A stretch of DNA of 64,000 nucleotides from Pseudomonadota bacterium (GCA_021781575.1 JAJXWP010000004.1:1-64000), one strand, 5' to 3'; positions 37,017 to 47,820 are shown, numbered from the stretch's first letter. The notes: generated by a model from the sequence alone, not told the origin. Program-made: numbers and translations.

Positions 37017-37558
37017 TGTTCATCTCTATCGCCCAGGCGGCGGAAACGACCGCCCAGCATGCCGAGTCCGGCGGGCTGCTGAGCAACCCGGAAATCTGGG
37101 TCGCCATCACCTGGCTGATCGTCGTCACCCTGGTGGCCCGCCCGGTATTCCGCGGCATCACTGCCGCTCTCGATCTGCGCCGTGAGAAGATCAAGGCTCG
37201 CATCGACGAGGCGGAACGGCTGCGCACGGAAGCGCAGGAGATGCTCGCCACCTACCAGCGCAAGCAGCGCGACGCCATGCAGGAGGCCAAGGACATCGTC
37301 GCTCATGCCAAGGCCGAAGCGGAGCGTCTCGCCGCGCAGGCGGCCAAGGACCTGGACGAGCTGCTGAAGCGGCGCGAGCAGCAGGCCATGGATCGCATCG
37401 CCCAGGCGGAATCCGAGGCGATGCGGGAGGTCCGCAACACCGCGGTGGATATCGCAGTCAACGCCACCCGCACGCTGATCGCCGAGAACCTGCCCGCCGA
37501 CAAGGCGGCGGCCTTGGTCGACGCCGCCATCAAGGACCTGCCCGGCCGGCTGCACTGA
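37016..37558 (+). CDS. atpF: ATP synthase Fo subunit b
   Basis: 180 residues. A hydrophobic helix ([18 protein letters not shown]) is followed by a charged coiled coil ([20 protein letters not shown]). Second peripheral stalk subunit; last gene of the Fo operon, followed by a terminator. F1 genes are not here, as usual for Rhodospirillales. Confidence 0.92.
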   Translation: MFISIAQAAETTAQHAESGGLLSNPEIWVAITWLIVVTLVARPVFRGITAALDLRREKIKARIDEAERLRTEAQEMLATYQRKQRDAMQEAKDIVAHAKAEAERLAAQAAKDLDELLKRREQQAMDRIAQAESEAMREVRNTAVDIAVNATRTLIAENLPADKAAALVDAAIKDLPGRLH

Positions 37559-37582
37559 AGCAGTCGTAGGGCGCAACAGTCC

Positions 37583-37614
37583 AACCCCCGGCCCGCAAGG
37601 TCCGGGGGTTTTTT
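37583..37614 (+). terminator. Rho-independent terminator of the Fo operon
   Basis: Stem AACCCCCGG/CCGGGGGTT (37583-37591 and 37602-37610) is followed by a run of six T. Confidence 0.93.
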
Positions 37615-37760
37615 GTTGCCGACGGAATTCCTCGCCGGTGGAAAAGCCATTCCCTTCGCTCCGTGTACTTGTTCGCATTGATTCCTGCAGATAATCCCTT
37701 CGCCCATTTCTTCCTGCCTTCGCGGTGCATTGTCCCGCCCAGGCGACGCGGCGTCGGCGG

Positions 37761-38756
37761 CTACACCTCGGGCCGCAGGTCGATCCGTTCGCCGCAGTGG
37801 GGGCAATGGATGGCGCCATTCTTCACCGCATGCACGAGGACGTTGGCCGCCTCTTCGTGCGACAGACCGAGCGCAATACGGGTCTCCTCGAGCCGCCGGC
37901 GCTCCCGCGGCGTGATCCGATGTCCCTCGTGAATCACCTCTTCGACGGTTTCCAGGTATTCCTCACGGCGCAGACGCAATTGTTCGCTGAAGCCGGAGGC
38001 CAGCACGCCGGCCGGCAGGGCGATCATGCCGACACCGATGATCGCGGTAAAAGCCCCAAGAACGCGCCCCAGCGCCGTCGACGGCACCATATCGCCGTAA
38101 CCGAGGGTGGTCATGGTCACCACCGCCCACCACATGGCCGAGGGAATATCCGAGAATACCTGCGGCTGATAGGGATGCTCCAGCATGTACATCAGGCTGG
38201 AGACGAACACCAGGATCACCGCGAAGACGAACAGCACCGCGCCGATCGCCCGCGCCTCCTGGCGCAGCACGTCGATCATGATGGTCATCGCCTGGGAATA
38301 TCGCGTCAGCTTGAAGACCCGCAGCAGGCGCAGGACGCGCATGGCGCGGAGGTCGACCTCGAAGAAGATTCCCATGTAGAACGGCAGGATGGCGACCAGG
38401 TCGACCAGGGCCAACGGCGTGAAGATGAACCTGAGCCGCCCCCAGACCTGATGGTGGAAACGCCGATCGGGCATCTCGACCGCCGTCCACACCCGCAGCA
38501 GATACTCGACGGAAAAAATGACCACCGAGAACTTGTCGAACGCATGGAATATGTGGCCGTGGACGATGGCCAAGTGCTCGACCGATTCGAGAATTGAAAA
38601 CAGGCAGTTGATGGTGATCAGACTGACCAGCGCATAGTCGACCAGCTTGACCACCGGATCGAGATGTCCTTCGCCTCCCAACATATGGTAGACGCGGCGC
38701 CGCAGCCGGCCGTAGCGCGTGGCGCGGTGGCGCGCCGTCCCGATCGCCGAAGTCAT
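37761..38756 (-). CDS. Voltage-gated potassium channel, 6-TM
   Basis: 331 residues. S1-S4 are followed by S4 arginines in DLRAMRVLRLLRVFKLTRYS, S5, the selectivity filter in VTMTTLGYGDMVP, and S6. The C-terminus is charged and ends with a CPHCG zinc-finger-like pair. Start overlaps the gcvPB stop (ATGA), so it is the fifth gene of the gcv operon. Potassium selective by filter. Confidence 0.93.
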   Translation of the reverse strand: MTSAIGTARHRATRYGRLRRRVYHMLGGEGHLDPVVKLVDYALVSLITINCLFSILESVEHLAIVHGHIFHAFDKFSVVIFSVEYLLRVWTAVEMPDRRFHHQVWGRLRFIFTPLALVDLVAILPFYMGIFFEVDLRAMRVLRLLRVFKLTRYSQAMTIMIDVLRQEARAIGAVLFVFAVILVFVSSLMYMLEHPYQPQVFSDIPSAMWWAVVTMTTLGYGDMVPSTALGRVLGAFTAIIGVGMIALPAGVLASGFSEQLRLRREEYLETVEEVIHEGHRITPRERRRLEETRIALGLSHEEAANVLVHAVKNGAIHCPHCGERIDLRPEV

Positions 38757-40234
38757 CGCCGCCAGCGCAACACGGGCGTGCGTGCGGCCGCGGTTTCGTC
38801 CAGACGGCGGCGTGGCGTGAACACCGGTGCCGCCTTGAACAAGGCGGCGTCACCACTCCTGGCGCGCCCAGCCAGGCTGCGCAGGCTGGCGATGAAGCGG
38901 TCCAGGCTGTCCCGGCTTTCGGTTTCAGTCGGCTCCATTAGCAGGGCGCCGTGCACGACCAACGGAAAATACATGGTCATGGGGTGGAAGCCTTCATCGA
39001 TCATCGCCTTGGCGAAGTCGAGCGTGGTCACCCCGCTGCCCTTGAGAAACCGGTCGTCGAACAGCGCCTCGTGCATGCAGGGCCCGGCGAAGGACGGTGT
39101 AAGATCGGAAGACAGCTCGGCCAGCAGATAGTTGGCGCTGAGCACGGCATCGGACGAGGCCTGGCGGAGGCCGTCGGCCCCCATCGACATCATATAGGCC
39201 AGCGCCCGCACGAACACCCCGAACTGGCCGTGATACCCTTTCAGGCGGCCGCAGGGCTTGGCTCCCGAATGGCCGGCATGTTCGACCAGCCGAAAGCCTT
39301 TGTCGTCATGGACGACCGCCGGCAGCGGCGCGAATGGCGCCAGCGCCGCAGACAGCACGGTGGGCCCGGCGCCGGGGCCGCCGCCGCCGTGCGGCGTGGA
39401 AAATGTCTTGTGCAGGTTGATGTGCATGACGTCGACGCCCAGGTCGGCGACCCGCACACGCCCGACGATGGCGTTGTAGTTGGCGCCGTCGCAGTAGAAA
39501 TAGCCGCCCGCCTGGTGGATCGCCTCGGCGATTTCCAGGATCTCGTCCTCAAACAACCCGCAAGTATTGGGATTGGTCAGCATCAGGGCGGCAACATCGC
39601 CACCCAGCTTGGCCTTCAGCGCCGCCAGATCGACGCGGCCGCGCGCCGTCGCCGGGATCGGATCGACGGTGAAACCACAGGCCGCGGCGCTGGCCGGATT
39701 GGTACCATGGGCGGATTCCGGCACCAGCACGCGCAGGCGCTTATCGCCGCGGTCTTCAAGGGCGGCGCGAATCGTCATCAGACCGCAGAATTCGCCATGG
39801 GCCCCGGCCGCCGGACTCATGGCGATGGCGGGCATTCCGGTCAGGGTCTTCAGCCAATGAGCGGTCAGGTCGATCAGTTCCAGCGCCCCCTGGACCGTGC
39901 TGGTCGGCTGGAACGGGTGAATGTCCGCCAACCCGGGCAGCCGCGCCAGCTTCTCGTTGATCCGCGGGTTATGTTTCATGGTGCAGGAGCCAAGCGGATA
40001 CATCAGCGAGTCGATGCCGACGTTCTTCTGGCTGAGGCGGGTATAGTGCCGCACCACGGTCGGCTCGGACAGGCCGGGCAGGCCGATCGGCCCCGGACGC
40101 TCCAGCCCCCCCAGGCGATCGATCACCGGCGGTGGCTCGGGCAGGTCGACACCGCATTGCCCGGGGCTGTCCAACTCGAAGATCAGCGGCTCTTCCAGCA
40201 TCAGTCCGCGGTTGCCGCTTGCGGTCTCGGCCAT
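38753..40234 (-). CDS. gcvPB: Glycine dehydrogenase (decarboxylating) subunit 2
   Basis: 493 residues. PLP-binding Lys in MHINLHKTFSTPHGGGGPGAG; also PLGSCTMKHNP and PAAGAHGEFCG. With gcvPA it forms P-protein. ATG at 40234 overlaps the gcvPA stop. Clustered with gcvT and gcvH. Confidence 0.96.
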   Translation of the reverse strand: MAETASGNRGLMLEEPLIFELDSPGQCGVDLPEPPPVIDRLGGLERPGPIGLPGLSEPTVVRHYTRLSQKNVGIDSLMYPLGSCTMKHNPRINEKLARLPGLADIHPFQPTSTVQGALELIDLTAHWLKTLTGMPAIAMSPAAGAHGEFCGLMTIRAALEDRGDKRLRVLVPESAHGTNPASAAACGFTVDPIPATARGRVDLAALKAKLGGDVAALMLTNPNTCGLFEDEILEIAEAIHQAGGYFYCDGANYNAIVGRVRVADLGVDVMHINLHKTFSTPHGGGGPGAGPTVLSAALAPFAPLPAVVHDDKGFRLVEHAGHSGAKPCGRLKGYHGQFGVFVRALAYMMSMGADGLRQASSDAVLSANYLLAELSSDLTPSFAGPCMHEALFDDRFLKGSGVTTLDFAKAMIDEGFHPMTMYFPLVVHGALLMEPTETESRDSLDRFIASLRSLAGRARSGDAALFKAAPVFTPRRRLDETAAARTPVLRWRR

Positions 40235-41577
40235 CACAGCACCTCCCGCAAGGCGCTGGCAAGCGCGTCCATATCGGCTTCGGCAGTGGTTTCGGTGGCG
40301 GCCAGCAGCAGCACCTCGCCCAGCTCCGGGTAGGAGGGATAGAAACGCGACGCCGGGACTCCACCCAGGATGCCGCGCCCAGCCAGGGCTTCCGCCACGT
40401 CCGCCGCCGGTTTCGGCAAGGTGATGGCGAACTCGTTGAAGAAGGTGCGGTTAAGCACTCTGACCCCTTTGACCGCCCCTAACTTTTCCGCCAGGAGGAC
40501 CGCATGGGCATGGTTGAGCCGGGCCAGGCGACGGAACCCTTCTTCCCCCAGAAGCGACAGATGAATGGTGAAAGCCAGGGCGCAAAGCCCGGAATTGGTG
40601 CAGATGTTGCTGGTAGCTTTTTCCCGCCGGATATGTTGCTCGCGCGTCGACAATGTCAGCACCCAGCCGCGCCGGCCGTCTTCGTCGACGGTCTGGCCGA
40701 CCAGGCGACCGGGCATCTGGCGGACGAATTTGTCGCGCGTGGCGAACAGGCCCAGGCCGGGCCCGCCGAAACTCATCGGATTGCCGATGCTCTGCCCCTC
40801 GGCGACGACGATGTCGGCGTCCATCTGGCCCGGCGCCTTGATCAAGCCCAGCGATACCGGTTCGGTCACCGCCACCACCAGCAGGGCTCCCGCCGCATGG
40901 CAGGCCGCCGCCAGCGCCGTGACATCGCGCAGATGTCCGAAGAAGCCGGGATTCTGCGCCACCACGCAAGCGGTGTCGGGGCCGATACGGCCGATCAGAT
41001 CCTCGGTGCCGAGGGGATCCGGGGCCAAAGCCTCCACCTCGGGCCCGCTGTACTGCAGCGCCGTGGCAGTGACGCTGCGGTAATGGGGGTGCAGGTCACC
41101 GGACAGCAGAACATGGGTGCGCTTGGTGATGCGACAGGCCATGGCCGCGGCCTCGGCGGTGGCGGTGGCTGCGTCATACATCGACGCGTTGGCCACGTCC
41201 ATGCCGGTCAGCAGCGCTACCTGGCTCTGGAACTCGAACAGGTATTGCAGCGTCCCCTGGCTGATCTCGGGCTGATAGGGTGTATAAGAGGTCAGGAATT
41301 CGCCCCGTTGGATCAGCGCGTCCACCGCCGCCGGCAGGTGGTGCCGATAGGCCCCCGCCCCGATGAAGAAAGGGGCGCACCCGGCCGACAGATTCTTCTG
41401 CGCCAACGCCGTCAGTCGGCGTTCGACCTCCATCTCTCCGGCGTGCAGGGGCAGGTCGACCGGTGCCTGGCGCCGCGCCGAAGCCGGCACGTCCTTGAAC
41501 AGGTCATCGATCCCCGCGACGCCGATGGCCGCCAGCATGGCCTGCCGGTCGGAGTCGGTGAGCGGCAGGTAGCGCAT
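40234..41577 (-). CDS. gcvPA: Glycine dehydrogenase (decarboxylating) subunit 1
   Basis: 447 residues. [35 protein letters not shown] and [15 protein letters not shown] are the family signatures. Pairs with gcvPB to decarboxylate glycine and load the GcvH lipoate. Confidence 0.96.
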   Translation of the reverse strand: MRYLPLTDSDRQAMLAAIGVAGIDDLFKDVPASARRQAPVDLPLHAGEMEVERRLTALAQKNLSAGCAPFFIGAGAYRHHLPAAVDALIQRGEFLTSYTPYQPEISQGTLQYLFEFQSQVALLTGMDVANASMYDAATATAEAAAMACRITKRTHVLLSGDLHPHYRSVTATALQYSGPEVEALAPDPLGTEDLIGRIGPDTACVVAQNPGFFGHLRDVTALAAACHAAGALLVVAVTEPVSLGLIKAPGQMDADIVVAEGQSIGNPMSFGGPGLGLFATRDKFVRQMPGRLVGQTVDEDGRRGWVLTLSTREQHIRREKATSNICTNSGLCALAFTIHLSLLGEEGFRRLARLNHAHAVLLAEKLGAVKGVRVLNRTFFNEFAITLPKPAADVAEALAGRGILGGVPASRFYPSYPELGEVLLLAATETTAEADMDALASALREVL

Positions 41578-41583
41578 CGACGG

Positions 41584-41961
41584 TCACTCCAGGCCCTTGA
41601 CAAACTCGTCATAGGCGGCCCGGTCCATCAACCCGGTCAGCTCGGCCGGATCGGCCAGACGCAGCTTGAAGAACCAGGCTGTCGTCTCAGCGGCCTCGTT
41701 GACCAGGCCTGGCTGCTCGACGATGGCATCGTTGACCGCGACGATATCGCCGGAAACCGGGGAGAATACTTCCGAGGCCGCCTTGACCGATTCGACCACC
41801 GCCGCCTCGGTCGCTTTCGCCACCCTCTTGCCGAGCGCCGGAAGCTCGACGAAGACCACGTCGCCCAGCGCATGCTGGGCGTGGTCGGTGATTCCGACAG
41901 TGCCGATATCCCCGTCGACGTCGATCCATTCGTGCTCGGTGGTGAAATAGGTGTTGCTCAT
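41584..41961 (-). CDS. gcvH: Glycine cleavage H protein
   Basis: 125 residues. Lipoyl domain with the modified Lys in VVESVKAASEVFSPVSG. Start ATG at 41961 has AGGGG six bases upstream. Carries aminomethyl groups between P and T proteins. Confidence 0.95.
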   Translation of the reverse strand: MSNTYFTTEHEWIDVDGDIGTVGITDHAQHALGDVVFVELPALGKRVAKATEAAVVESVKAASEVFSPVSGDIVAVNDAIVEQPGLVNEAAETTAWFFKLRLADPAELTGLMDRAAYDEFVKGLE

Positions 41962-41987
41962 CGTCATCCCCTGCTCGGCTGGAAGCC

Positions 41988-43100
41988 TCAACCCTTGCGG
42001 TAGCGGTGCGGAACGAACGGCAGGTCCACCACATGGGCCGGGCGCGGCGCGCCGCGCACCACCAGCATCACGGCGGTGCCGGTGTGGGCATGCGCCGCTT
42101 CGACATAGCCCATGGCGACGGGGCCGTTCACTGTGGGGCCGAACCCGCCGCTGGTCACTTCGCCGATCGGTCGCCCCTCGGCGTCGGTAATCGGCGTGTG
42201 GGCGCGCGCCGGTGCCTTGTCCACCGGCCTCAGGCCGACCCTCAGTCGGGCCGGGCCCTCGGCCAGTTGGCGCTGCACCACGGCCGCGCCGGGAAAGCCG
42301 CCCTCGGTGCGCCGCCGCCTGGAAATCGACCATGTCAGCGCCGCCTCCACCGGCGTGGTACCGGTATCGATATCCGAGCCATAAAGGCAGAGCCCCGCTT
42401 CCAGCCGAAGCGAATCCCGCGCCCCGAGCCCCGCCGGCGCAACCTCCGGCTCGGCCAGCAGGCGCCGCGCCAGGGCCTCGGCCCGGCCGGCCGGTACGGA
42501 AATCTCGTAGCCGTCTTCGCCGGTATAGCCCGAACGGCTGACCAGGCAGGGAATACCGATGATGGAGAGGGGGCGAAAACTCATAAAAACCATGTCGGCG
42601 GCCTCCGGCGCCAAGCGCGACAGAACCGCCTCGGCGGCCGGCCCTTGCAAGGCGAGCAGAGCACGGTCGGTCAGTTCCGTCACCTCGGCCCGCCCCGCCG
42701 TGCCCGCCTTGAGATGGGCGATGTCGGCCGCCTTGCAAGCGGCGTTGACCACCAAGAACAGATGGTCGCCGGCATTGCCGATCATCAGATCATCGAGAAT
42801 TCCGCCTCGGGCGTCGGTCAGCTGAGTGTAGCGCATGCGCTCCGGCGCCAAGGCCAGGATGTCGCCGGGGACCAGCGCCTCGACGGCGGCGGCCCGGTCC
42901 GCCCCGGCAATCACCGCCTGTCCCATATGCGATACGTCGAACAGCCCGGCCGCCCGGCGGGTATGGTGATGTTCGGCCAGAATCCCGGCCGCAAACTGCA
43001 CCGGCATATGATAGCCGGCGAAGGGCACCATTTTCGCGCCGAGTTCCAGATGCAGGGCGTGAAGCGGGGTTCGAGCCAGGGTCGACCGATCTTCGCTCAT
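41988..43100 (-). CDS. gcvT: Aminomethyltransferase (T protein)
   Basis: 370 residues. GLFDVSHMGQ, RYTQLTDARGGILDDLMI and GYTGEDGYEISVPA are conserved in GcvT, which moves the methylene group to tetrahydrofolate. First gene of the operon gcvT-H-PA-PB. No glycine riboswitch consensus was seen upstream. Confidence 0.95.
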   Translation of the reverse strand: MSEDRSTLARTPLHALHLELGAKMVPFAGYHMPVQFAAGILAEHHHTRRAAGLFDVSHMGQAVIAGADRAAAVEALVPGDILALAPERMRYTQLTDARGGILDDLMIGNAGDHLFLVVNAACKAADIAHLKAGTAGRAEVTELTDRALLALQGPAAEAVLSRLAPEAADMVFMSFRPLSIIGIPCLVSRSGYTGEDGYEISVPAGRAEALARRLLAEPEVAPAGLGARDSLRLEAGLCLYGSDIDTGTTPVEAALTWSISRRRRTEGGFPGAAVVQRQLAEGPARLRVGLRPVDKAPARAHTPITDAEGRPIGEVTSGGFGPTVNGPVAMGYVEAAHAHTGTAVMLVVRGAPRPAHVVDLPFVPHRYRKG

Positions 43101-43218
43101 GGGATGCCTTTCCCTTGCCCTCAGCCAAGCCTACAGTTTACCTGGCCGGTGCACCGGGTCAACGGTCGGCGGCCAACCCGACGAATGCGAAATTGGGGCG
43201 GGCGCCCCCAGACTCCTA

Positions 43219-43270
43219 GTGGTCCGCCCCAGACGCTTGGTTCCCAAGCGCCTGGATCGGGCGGCCCACC
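43219..43270. repeat. Long interrupted hairpin upstream of gcvT
   Basis: CGCTTGG-TTC-CCAAGCG (43234-43250) sits inside outer complementary blocks CCGCCC (43224-43229) and GGGCGG (43259-43264), making about 45 bases of structured sequence. It lies between the lipoprotein gene stop and gcvT start. Could end the former transcript or regulate the latter; no T-tract. Confidence 0.55.
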
Positions 43271-43273
43271 AAC

Positions 43274-43837
43274 TTATTGAATTGTGGCGCCGCGGTGCTG
43301 CCGATTGTATTCGAGTTCCGCCTCATTCAACTGCAGGCCGAGGACGATCTCATATTTGGCCATATCCTTGACCACGGGGACGGGAATGGAGATCTGCACG
43401 TCGTTGTCGGTGTAGTGGACGGTGGTGGCATTGCCGGGGAAGGCGATCGCCACCGGCAGCACCACTTTGGCCTTGGGATCGGGCCAGAATGTGGGAATCG
43501 CCACGAAATATGACAGATTGGCTGCCCGGCCCTGGGCGGCCGGACCGCGTGCGGCATCGATGCCGACGGCCAGCGAAACATTCATCATCTTCTTCGTTTT
43601 GTCGTAGTGACAGCTGCCCTGGTAGCCGGTCAGTTCCGCCTGGGTTTCGACATCGGTGACGTCGCGCCCCGGCCCGGGCCGGAAGCGCACCAGCTTGGCG
43701 GCATCGGCCAGGATCGAGACCTTCGGGCAGGGAGCCTTGACGTCGTCCTGATCGAACATGCTGCACCCCGAGAGCGCCAGAACCGCCGCCAGAGCGGTGA
43801 AAAACAAACTTTTGCGGGCAACCACCGGCTCGCTCAT
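43274..43837 (-). CDS. Predicted lipoprotein of unknown function
   Basis: 187 residues, lipobox LALSGCSMF after a hydrophobic signal. Mature protein has paired cysteines (APCPKVS and GSCHYDK) and a beta-rich pattern. Divergent from ispH. Family not recognised. Confidence 0.75.
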   Translation of the reverse strand: MSEPVVARKSLFFTALAAVLALSGCSMFDQDDVKAPCPKVSILADAAKLVRFRPGPGRDVTDVETQAELTGYQGSCHYDKTKKMMNVSLAVGIDAARGPAAQGRAANLSYFVAIPTFWPDPKAKVVLPVAIAFPGNATTVHYTDNDVQISIPVPVVKDMAKYEIVLGLQLNEAELEYNRQHRGATIQ

Positions 43838-43954
43838 GAGTGCACCTTTTTCCTCAGGCTCAAGTCTGCTATTGCTGGCGACTTTAGAGAACAGCGGAGC
43901 GGCGCACAAGCCGCCGTGCATCCGGCCGGCCCTGCACCCACTCCTTACCGGGTT

Positions 43955-44899
43955 ATGACCAGACAACCACTCACTCTCCTGCTTGCCAGCCCGCGCGGCT
44001 TCTGCGCCGGCGTCGAACGCGCCGTCCTGATGGTCGAGGAGACCTTGCGGAAATACGGCCCGCCCGTCTATGTGCGTCACGAGATCGTGCATAACCGGTA
44101 CGTCGTGTCTTCGCTGGAGGCCAAGGGAGCGGTCTTCGTCGACGAACTCGACGCCGCACCGGACAACCGGCCGGTGGTGTTCTCTGCCCATGGGGTGCCT
44201 CGGTCGGTGCAGGCGGTGGCCAGGGCGCGCGGCATGCGGACGGTGGACGCCACCTGCCCGCTGGTCACCAAAGTGCATCGCGAAGCGAAGCGCCAGATCG
44301 ACGACGGCCGGCAGGTTCTGATGATCGGCCATCGCAGCCATCCTGAAGTGGTGGGAACCATGGGCCAAGCGCCGGAAGGCCGGATCTTGCTGGTGCAGAC
44401 GGCCCAGGAAGCCGAAACGGTGGCCCCGGATTCGCCCGAGTGCCTCGCCTACGTCACCCAGACGACGCTCTCCGTCGATGACGCGGCGGAGATCATCGCG
44501 GTCCTGCGGCGGCGCTTCCCAGCAATCGAGGGCCCGAGAAAAGACGATATCTGCTATGCGACGACCAATCGCCAGCACGCGGTCAAGGCCATCGCCGGCC
44601 GCTGCGACGCGCTGATCGTGTTGGGAGCGCCCAACTCCTGCAACTCCGTGCGGCTGGTTGAGGTCGCGGCGCGCGCCGGATGCCCCGCCGCCTTCCTTGT
44701 TCGGCGGGCTGCCGAGATCGACTGGGAGGCCCTCGGACCGATTGCCCGCCTGGGGATATCGGCCGGGGCGTCGGCCCCGGAAGCGCTGGTCGACGAAGCG
44801 ATTGCCGCTTGCCGCCGACGCTTCGAGGTCACCATCGAAGAAGTGGCGGTGACCCGCGAAGAAATTACCTTCAAAATTCCCCAGGAACTAGGCGAATAG
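43955..44899 (+). CDS. ispH: 4-hydroxy-3-methylbut-2-enyl diphosphate reductase
   Basis: 314 residues. Three cysteines that hold the Fe-S cluster: [24 protein letters not shown] and [13 protein letters not shown]. Final step of the MEP pathway, producing IPP/DMAPP. ATG at 43955 has no strong ribosome binding site but starts the conserved region. Confidence 0.95.
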   Translation: MTRQPLTLLLASPRGFCAGVERAVLMVEETLRKYGPPVYVRHEIVHNRYVVSSLEAKGAVFVDELDAAPDNRPVVFSAHGVPRSVQAVARARGMRTVDATCPLVTKVHREAKRQIDDGRQVLMIGHRSHPEVVGTMGQAPEGRILLVQTAQEAETVAPDSPECLAYVTQTTLSVDDAAEIIAVLRRRFPAIEGPRKDDICYATTNRQHAVKAIAGRCDALIVLGAPNSCNSVRLVEVAARAGCPAAFLVRRAAEIDWEALGPIARLGISAGASAPEALVDEAIAACRRRFEVTIEEVAVTREEITFKIPQELGE

Positions 44900-44900
44900 A

Positions 44901-45890
44901 ATGGCCGTCTATACCGAAGTGTCCGACGAAGAGCTGGAGGCGTTCGTCGCCGACTACGACATCGGCACGGTGATCAGCTGCAAAGGCATTGCCGAAGGCG
45001 TCGAGAACTCCAACTACCTGCTGCAGACGTCGGTGGGCAGCTTCATCCTGACCCTTTACGAAAAGCGGGTGAACCCCGACGACCTGCCGTTCTTCATCGG
45101 CCTGATGGACCATTTGGCGAGCCGAGGCCTGGCCTGCCCAACCCCACTGCACGGCAGGGACGGCAGGACGCTGCGTGACTTGTGCGGCCGCCCGGCTGCC
45201 ATCGTCACCTTCCTCAAAGGCTTGTGGCCGCGCCGCATCACCGCCCGACACTGCGCAGCCTTGGGAGCGGCGATGGCCGACATGCACCTGAAAGGACAGG
45301 GCTTTGCCTTGTCGCGCCGCAATTCACTGGGCTTGCCCAACTGGCGGCCGCTGTTCGAACTGGAAGCCGGGCGGGCCGACGAGGTCAAGCCGGGATTGGC
45401 CGAGCAGCTCGGCCGCGAACTGGATTGGCTGGAAGCGCATTGGCCGTCCGGCCTGCCCGACGGCATCATCCATGCAGACCTGTTCCCCGATAACGTCTTT
45501 TTCATGGGCGACCGGGTTTCGGGGCTGATCGACTTCTACTTCGCCTGCACCGACTTCCTCGCCTACGATATCGCGATCTGCCTGAACGCCTGGTGCTTCG
45601 AGCCTGACGGCGCCTTCAACGTCACCAAGGCGCGGCTGATGCTCTGCAACTACCAGCAGGTGCGACCGTTATCCGCCGAGGAGTTCCATGCCCTGCCCAC
45701 TCTGGCCCGCGGCGCCGCCATGCGCTTCCTGCTGACCCGCCTCTACGACTGGCTGAACACTCCGGCGGGTGCCTTCGTCAAACGCAAGGACCCGCTCGAA
45801 TACGAACGCAAGTTGCGCTTCCATGCCGAGATCTGCGGTCCCGGCGCCTATGGACTGGAATCGGGGCCGCTGGCGGCGGGGGGCTGCTGA
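44901..45890 (+). CDS. thrB: Homoserine kinase
   Basis: 329 residues of the aminoglycoside-phosphotransferase-like (type II ThrB) fold. Catalytic loop [13 protein letters not shown] and metal-binding [10 protein letters not shown]. First residues [16 protein letters not shown] are typical of alphaproteobacterial ThrB. One base after ispH. Confidence 0.93.
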   Translation: MAVYTEVSDEELEAFVADYDIGTVISCKGIAEGVENSNYLLQTSVGSFILTLYEKRVNPDDLPFFIGLMDHLASRGLACPTPLHGRDGRTLRDLCGRPAAIVTFLKGLWPRRITARHCAALGAAMADMHLKGQGFALSRRNSLGLPNWRPLFELEAGRADEVKPGLAEQLGRELDWLEAHWPSGLPDGIIHADLFPDNVFFMGDRVSGLIDFYFACTDFLAYDIAICLNAWCFEPDGAFNVTKARLMLCNYQQVRPLSAEEFHALPTLARGAAMRFLLTRLYDWLNTPAGAFVKRKDPLEYERKLRFHAEICGPGAYGLESGPLAAGGC

Positions 45891-46331
45891 GTGAGCGTCG
45901 TGACCCTCTATACCGACGGCGCCTGTTCGGGCAATCCCGGCCCGGGCGGCTGGGGTGCGATCCTGCGCTGGAATGGCACCGAAAAGGAATTGTCCGGCGG
46001 GGAACCTGCCACCACCAACAACCGCATGGAACTGATGGCGGTGATCTCGGGGCTTTCCGCCCTGAAGCGGCCGTGCCGGGTCGAGGTCTACACCGACAGC
46101 CAGTATGTGCAGAAGGGCATCAGCGAATGGCTGCGCGGCTGGAAGGCGCGCGGCTGGAAGACGGCGGACAAGAAGCCGGTGAAGAACGAGGACCTGTGGC
46201 GTGCCCTTGACGACGTGGCCGCCCGCCATCAGGTGTCCTGGCACTGGGTGCGCGGCCATTCCGGCCATCCGGAGAACGAACGAGCCGACGCCCTGGCCCG
46301 GCAAGGGCTGAAGGAAGCCGCCGGCGCCTGA
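45891..46331 (+). CDS. rnhA: Ribonuclease HI
   Basis: 146 residues, DEDD active site: [39 protein letters not shown] and [14 protein letters not shown]. Degrades RNA in RNA-DNA hybrids. GTG start follows thrB directly, so the three genes form an operon. Confidence 0.95.
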   Translation: MSVVTLYTDGACSGNPGPGGWGAILRWNGTEKELSGGEPATTNNRMELMAVISGLSALKRPCRVEVYTDSQYVQKGISEWLRGWKARGWKTADKKPVKNEDLWRALDDVAARHQVSWHWVRGHSGHPENERADALARQGLKEAAGA

Positions 46332-46456
46332 GCCGACCCCCTTCCCCCTTTCGCAGAGCGTGTTCGGCGCTGACGCGCCGACGAGACATCACCCCTTGCC
46401 CGAAGAGGTAGGCTCTAGATGCCGCCAGCGGATAATGCGGCTTCGGTCGCAGGCGG

Positions 46457-46820
46457 TTGACGGCAAGCGCGTCTTTCCCGGACGAGGTTTTCAACGGCCT
46501 CGAGATCAATCTGCCCGGCGGCACCTCCCCGCCGGACAACGCTCTCGCCGTCGGTCCTTCGGTCGTGGGGATGGCAGAGAATCCGGCCGTCGAATCCACC
46601 GACCTGATCGGAACGGTCACCTATCAGGCGACCCTCGACAGCTTCTTCGGCGGACTCGGCCACTTCGCCACGATGTCCGACCCGAGGACCATGTACGACC
46701 CGGCAACCGGCAAGTTCATCCGCATCACCGACAAAATCAGCGCAAACGGCGACAGCTCCAGCATCCTCGTCGGCATGGGCACCGTCGGTCACAGTCTCAC
46801 CAATGGTGACGGCCACCGTG
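46457..46820 (+). pseudogene. Remnant of a secreted or surface protein gene
   Basis: In one frame, residues PPDNALAVGPSVVGMAENP and DPRTMYDPATGKFIRITDK resemble the start of bacterial extracellular domains where a PPDxxxAVGP motif precedes DPR-x-x-YD. There is no start with signal peptide, and similarity ends near 46780, after which the frame is a shadow of the next gene. Probably a truncated gene. Confidence 0.45.
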
Positions 46821-46919
46821 AAGTTGTGGCATTTACGGAGCAGGAAAGGCCGTGGCGTCCTGGCGGGGTTCGTGCTCCGAGATCGCGCCGATGGGCGATT
46901 GGCTGGATTGGTGGCGGCG

Positions 46920-47783
46920 ATGAGGGTGGTTTTCGGTGCCAGTTCCGATCTGGGGCGACGGGTCGTCGGCTCGCTTCTCGACTCCGGCTGCCGCGTCCGG
47001 GCGGTCATGCGTCACCCCGAGGCGCATCCGGTCGATCCTCGCGCCGAGCGCCGGCAGGCCGATCTTTCACTGCCGGCGACCATCGGGCCGGCTCTTGCCG
47101 GCGGACGCGTGGCAGTCAACTGCAGCCATGCCCGCTTCACCGCCAACTTGCTGTCGGCGCTGCCGGAAGGAATCGACCATCTCGTCCTCGTCGGTTCCGC
47201 CTGGCGGTGGTCGGGGGCTCCGGAAGCGGCAGCCGAGCAGGTCCGTCGAGCCGAATCCCTGTTCCTCGCCTCCGGTCGGCGCGGCGTGATGCTTCATCCG
47301 ACGATGATCTACGGCGGCGCCCAGGAGAACAACCTCCAGCGCCTGCTGCGGCTTGTCCGCCGCTTCCCCATCCTGCCCATTCCGGGTGGGGGGACGCATA
47401 TGGTCCAGCCGGTCCATATCGACGACGTGGCGGCCGCCGTGACGGCCGCGGCACTCCGCTCCTGGAGATCCGCCGAGGTTCTGGCCGTGCCCGGCGCCGA
47501 ACCGTTGATGTGGCGAACCATGGCGGAACTGTGCGCCCGTGCGCTCGACGTCCGGGTACGGCTGCTGAACCTGCCGCTCGCTCCCCTGCTGTTGATCCTG
47601 GAGACCTTGGCCCGTCTCGGCATTCGGCCACCGATCGATCCCAATATCCTGCACCGCTTCCGCGAAGATGTAACGTTACCGGTCGGGCCGCTGCGCAGCG
47701 CTCTCGGCATCTCGCCACGATCCTTCGAATCCGGACTCCTCGACGCCCTGTCCGCTTGGCGGAGAGATAGTGGGCAGCCATAA
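46920..47783 (+). CDS. NAD(P)-dependent epimerase/dehydratase-like protein
   Basis: 287 residues of the atypical short-chain dehydrogenase fold. Rossmann motif MRVVFGASSDLGRRVVGSLL, with LHPTMIYGGAQENNLQRLL in place of the usual YxxxK. Likely an NADP-binding protein, exact substrate unknown. No strong ribosome binding site. Followed by a Zur-like box. Confidence 0.8.
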   Translation: MRVVFGASSDLGRRVVGSLLDSGCRVRAVMRHPEAHPVDPRAERRQADLSLPATIGPALAGGRVAVNCSHARFTANLLSALPEGIDHLVLVGSAWRWSGAPEAAAEQVRRAESLFLASGRRGVMLHPTMIYGGAQENNLQRLLRLVRRFPILPIPGGGTHMVQPVHIDDVAAAVTAAALRSWRSAEVLAVPGAEPLMWRTMAELCARALDVRVRLLNLPLAPLLLILETLARLGIRPPIDPNILHRFREDVTLPVGPLRSALGISPRSFESGLLDALSAWRRDSGQP

Positions 47784-47820
47784 GCTGCCGTTGGCCCCTT
47801 GACGCACCAACCGCGTCGGG

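Noticed and set aside
43101-43273. Glycine riboswitch upstream of gcvT
   Set aside because: The conserved riboswitch core was not found; only a hairpin is visible.
46820-47770. Continuation of the 46457 frame through the epimerase gene
   Set aside because: Sequence is arginine/proline-rich shadow of the epimerase frame.
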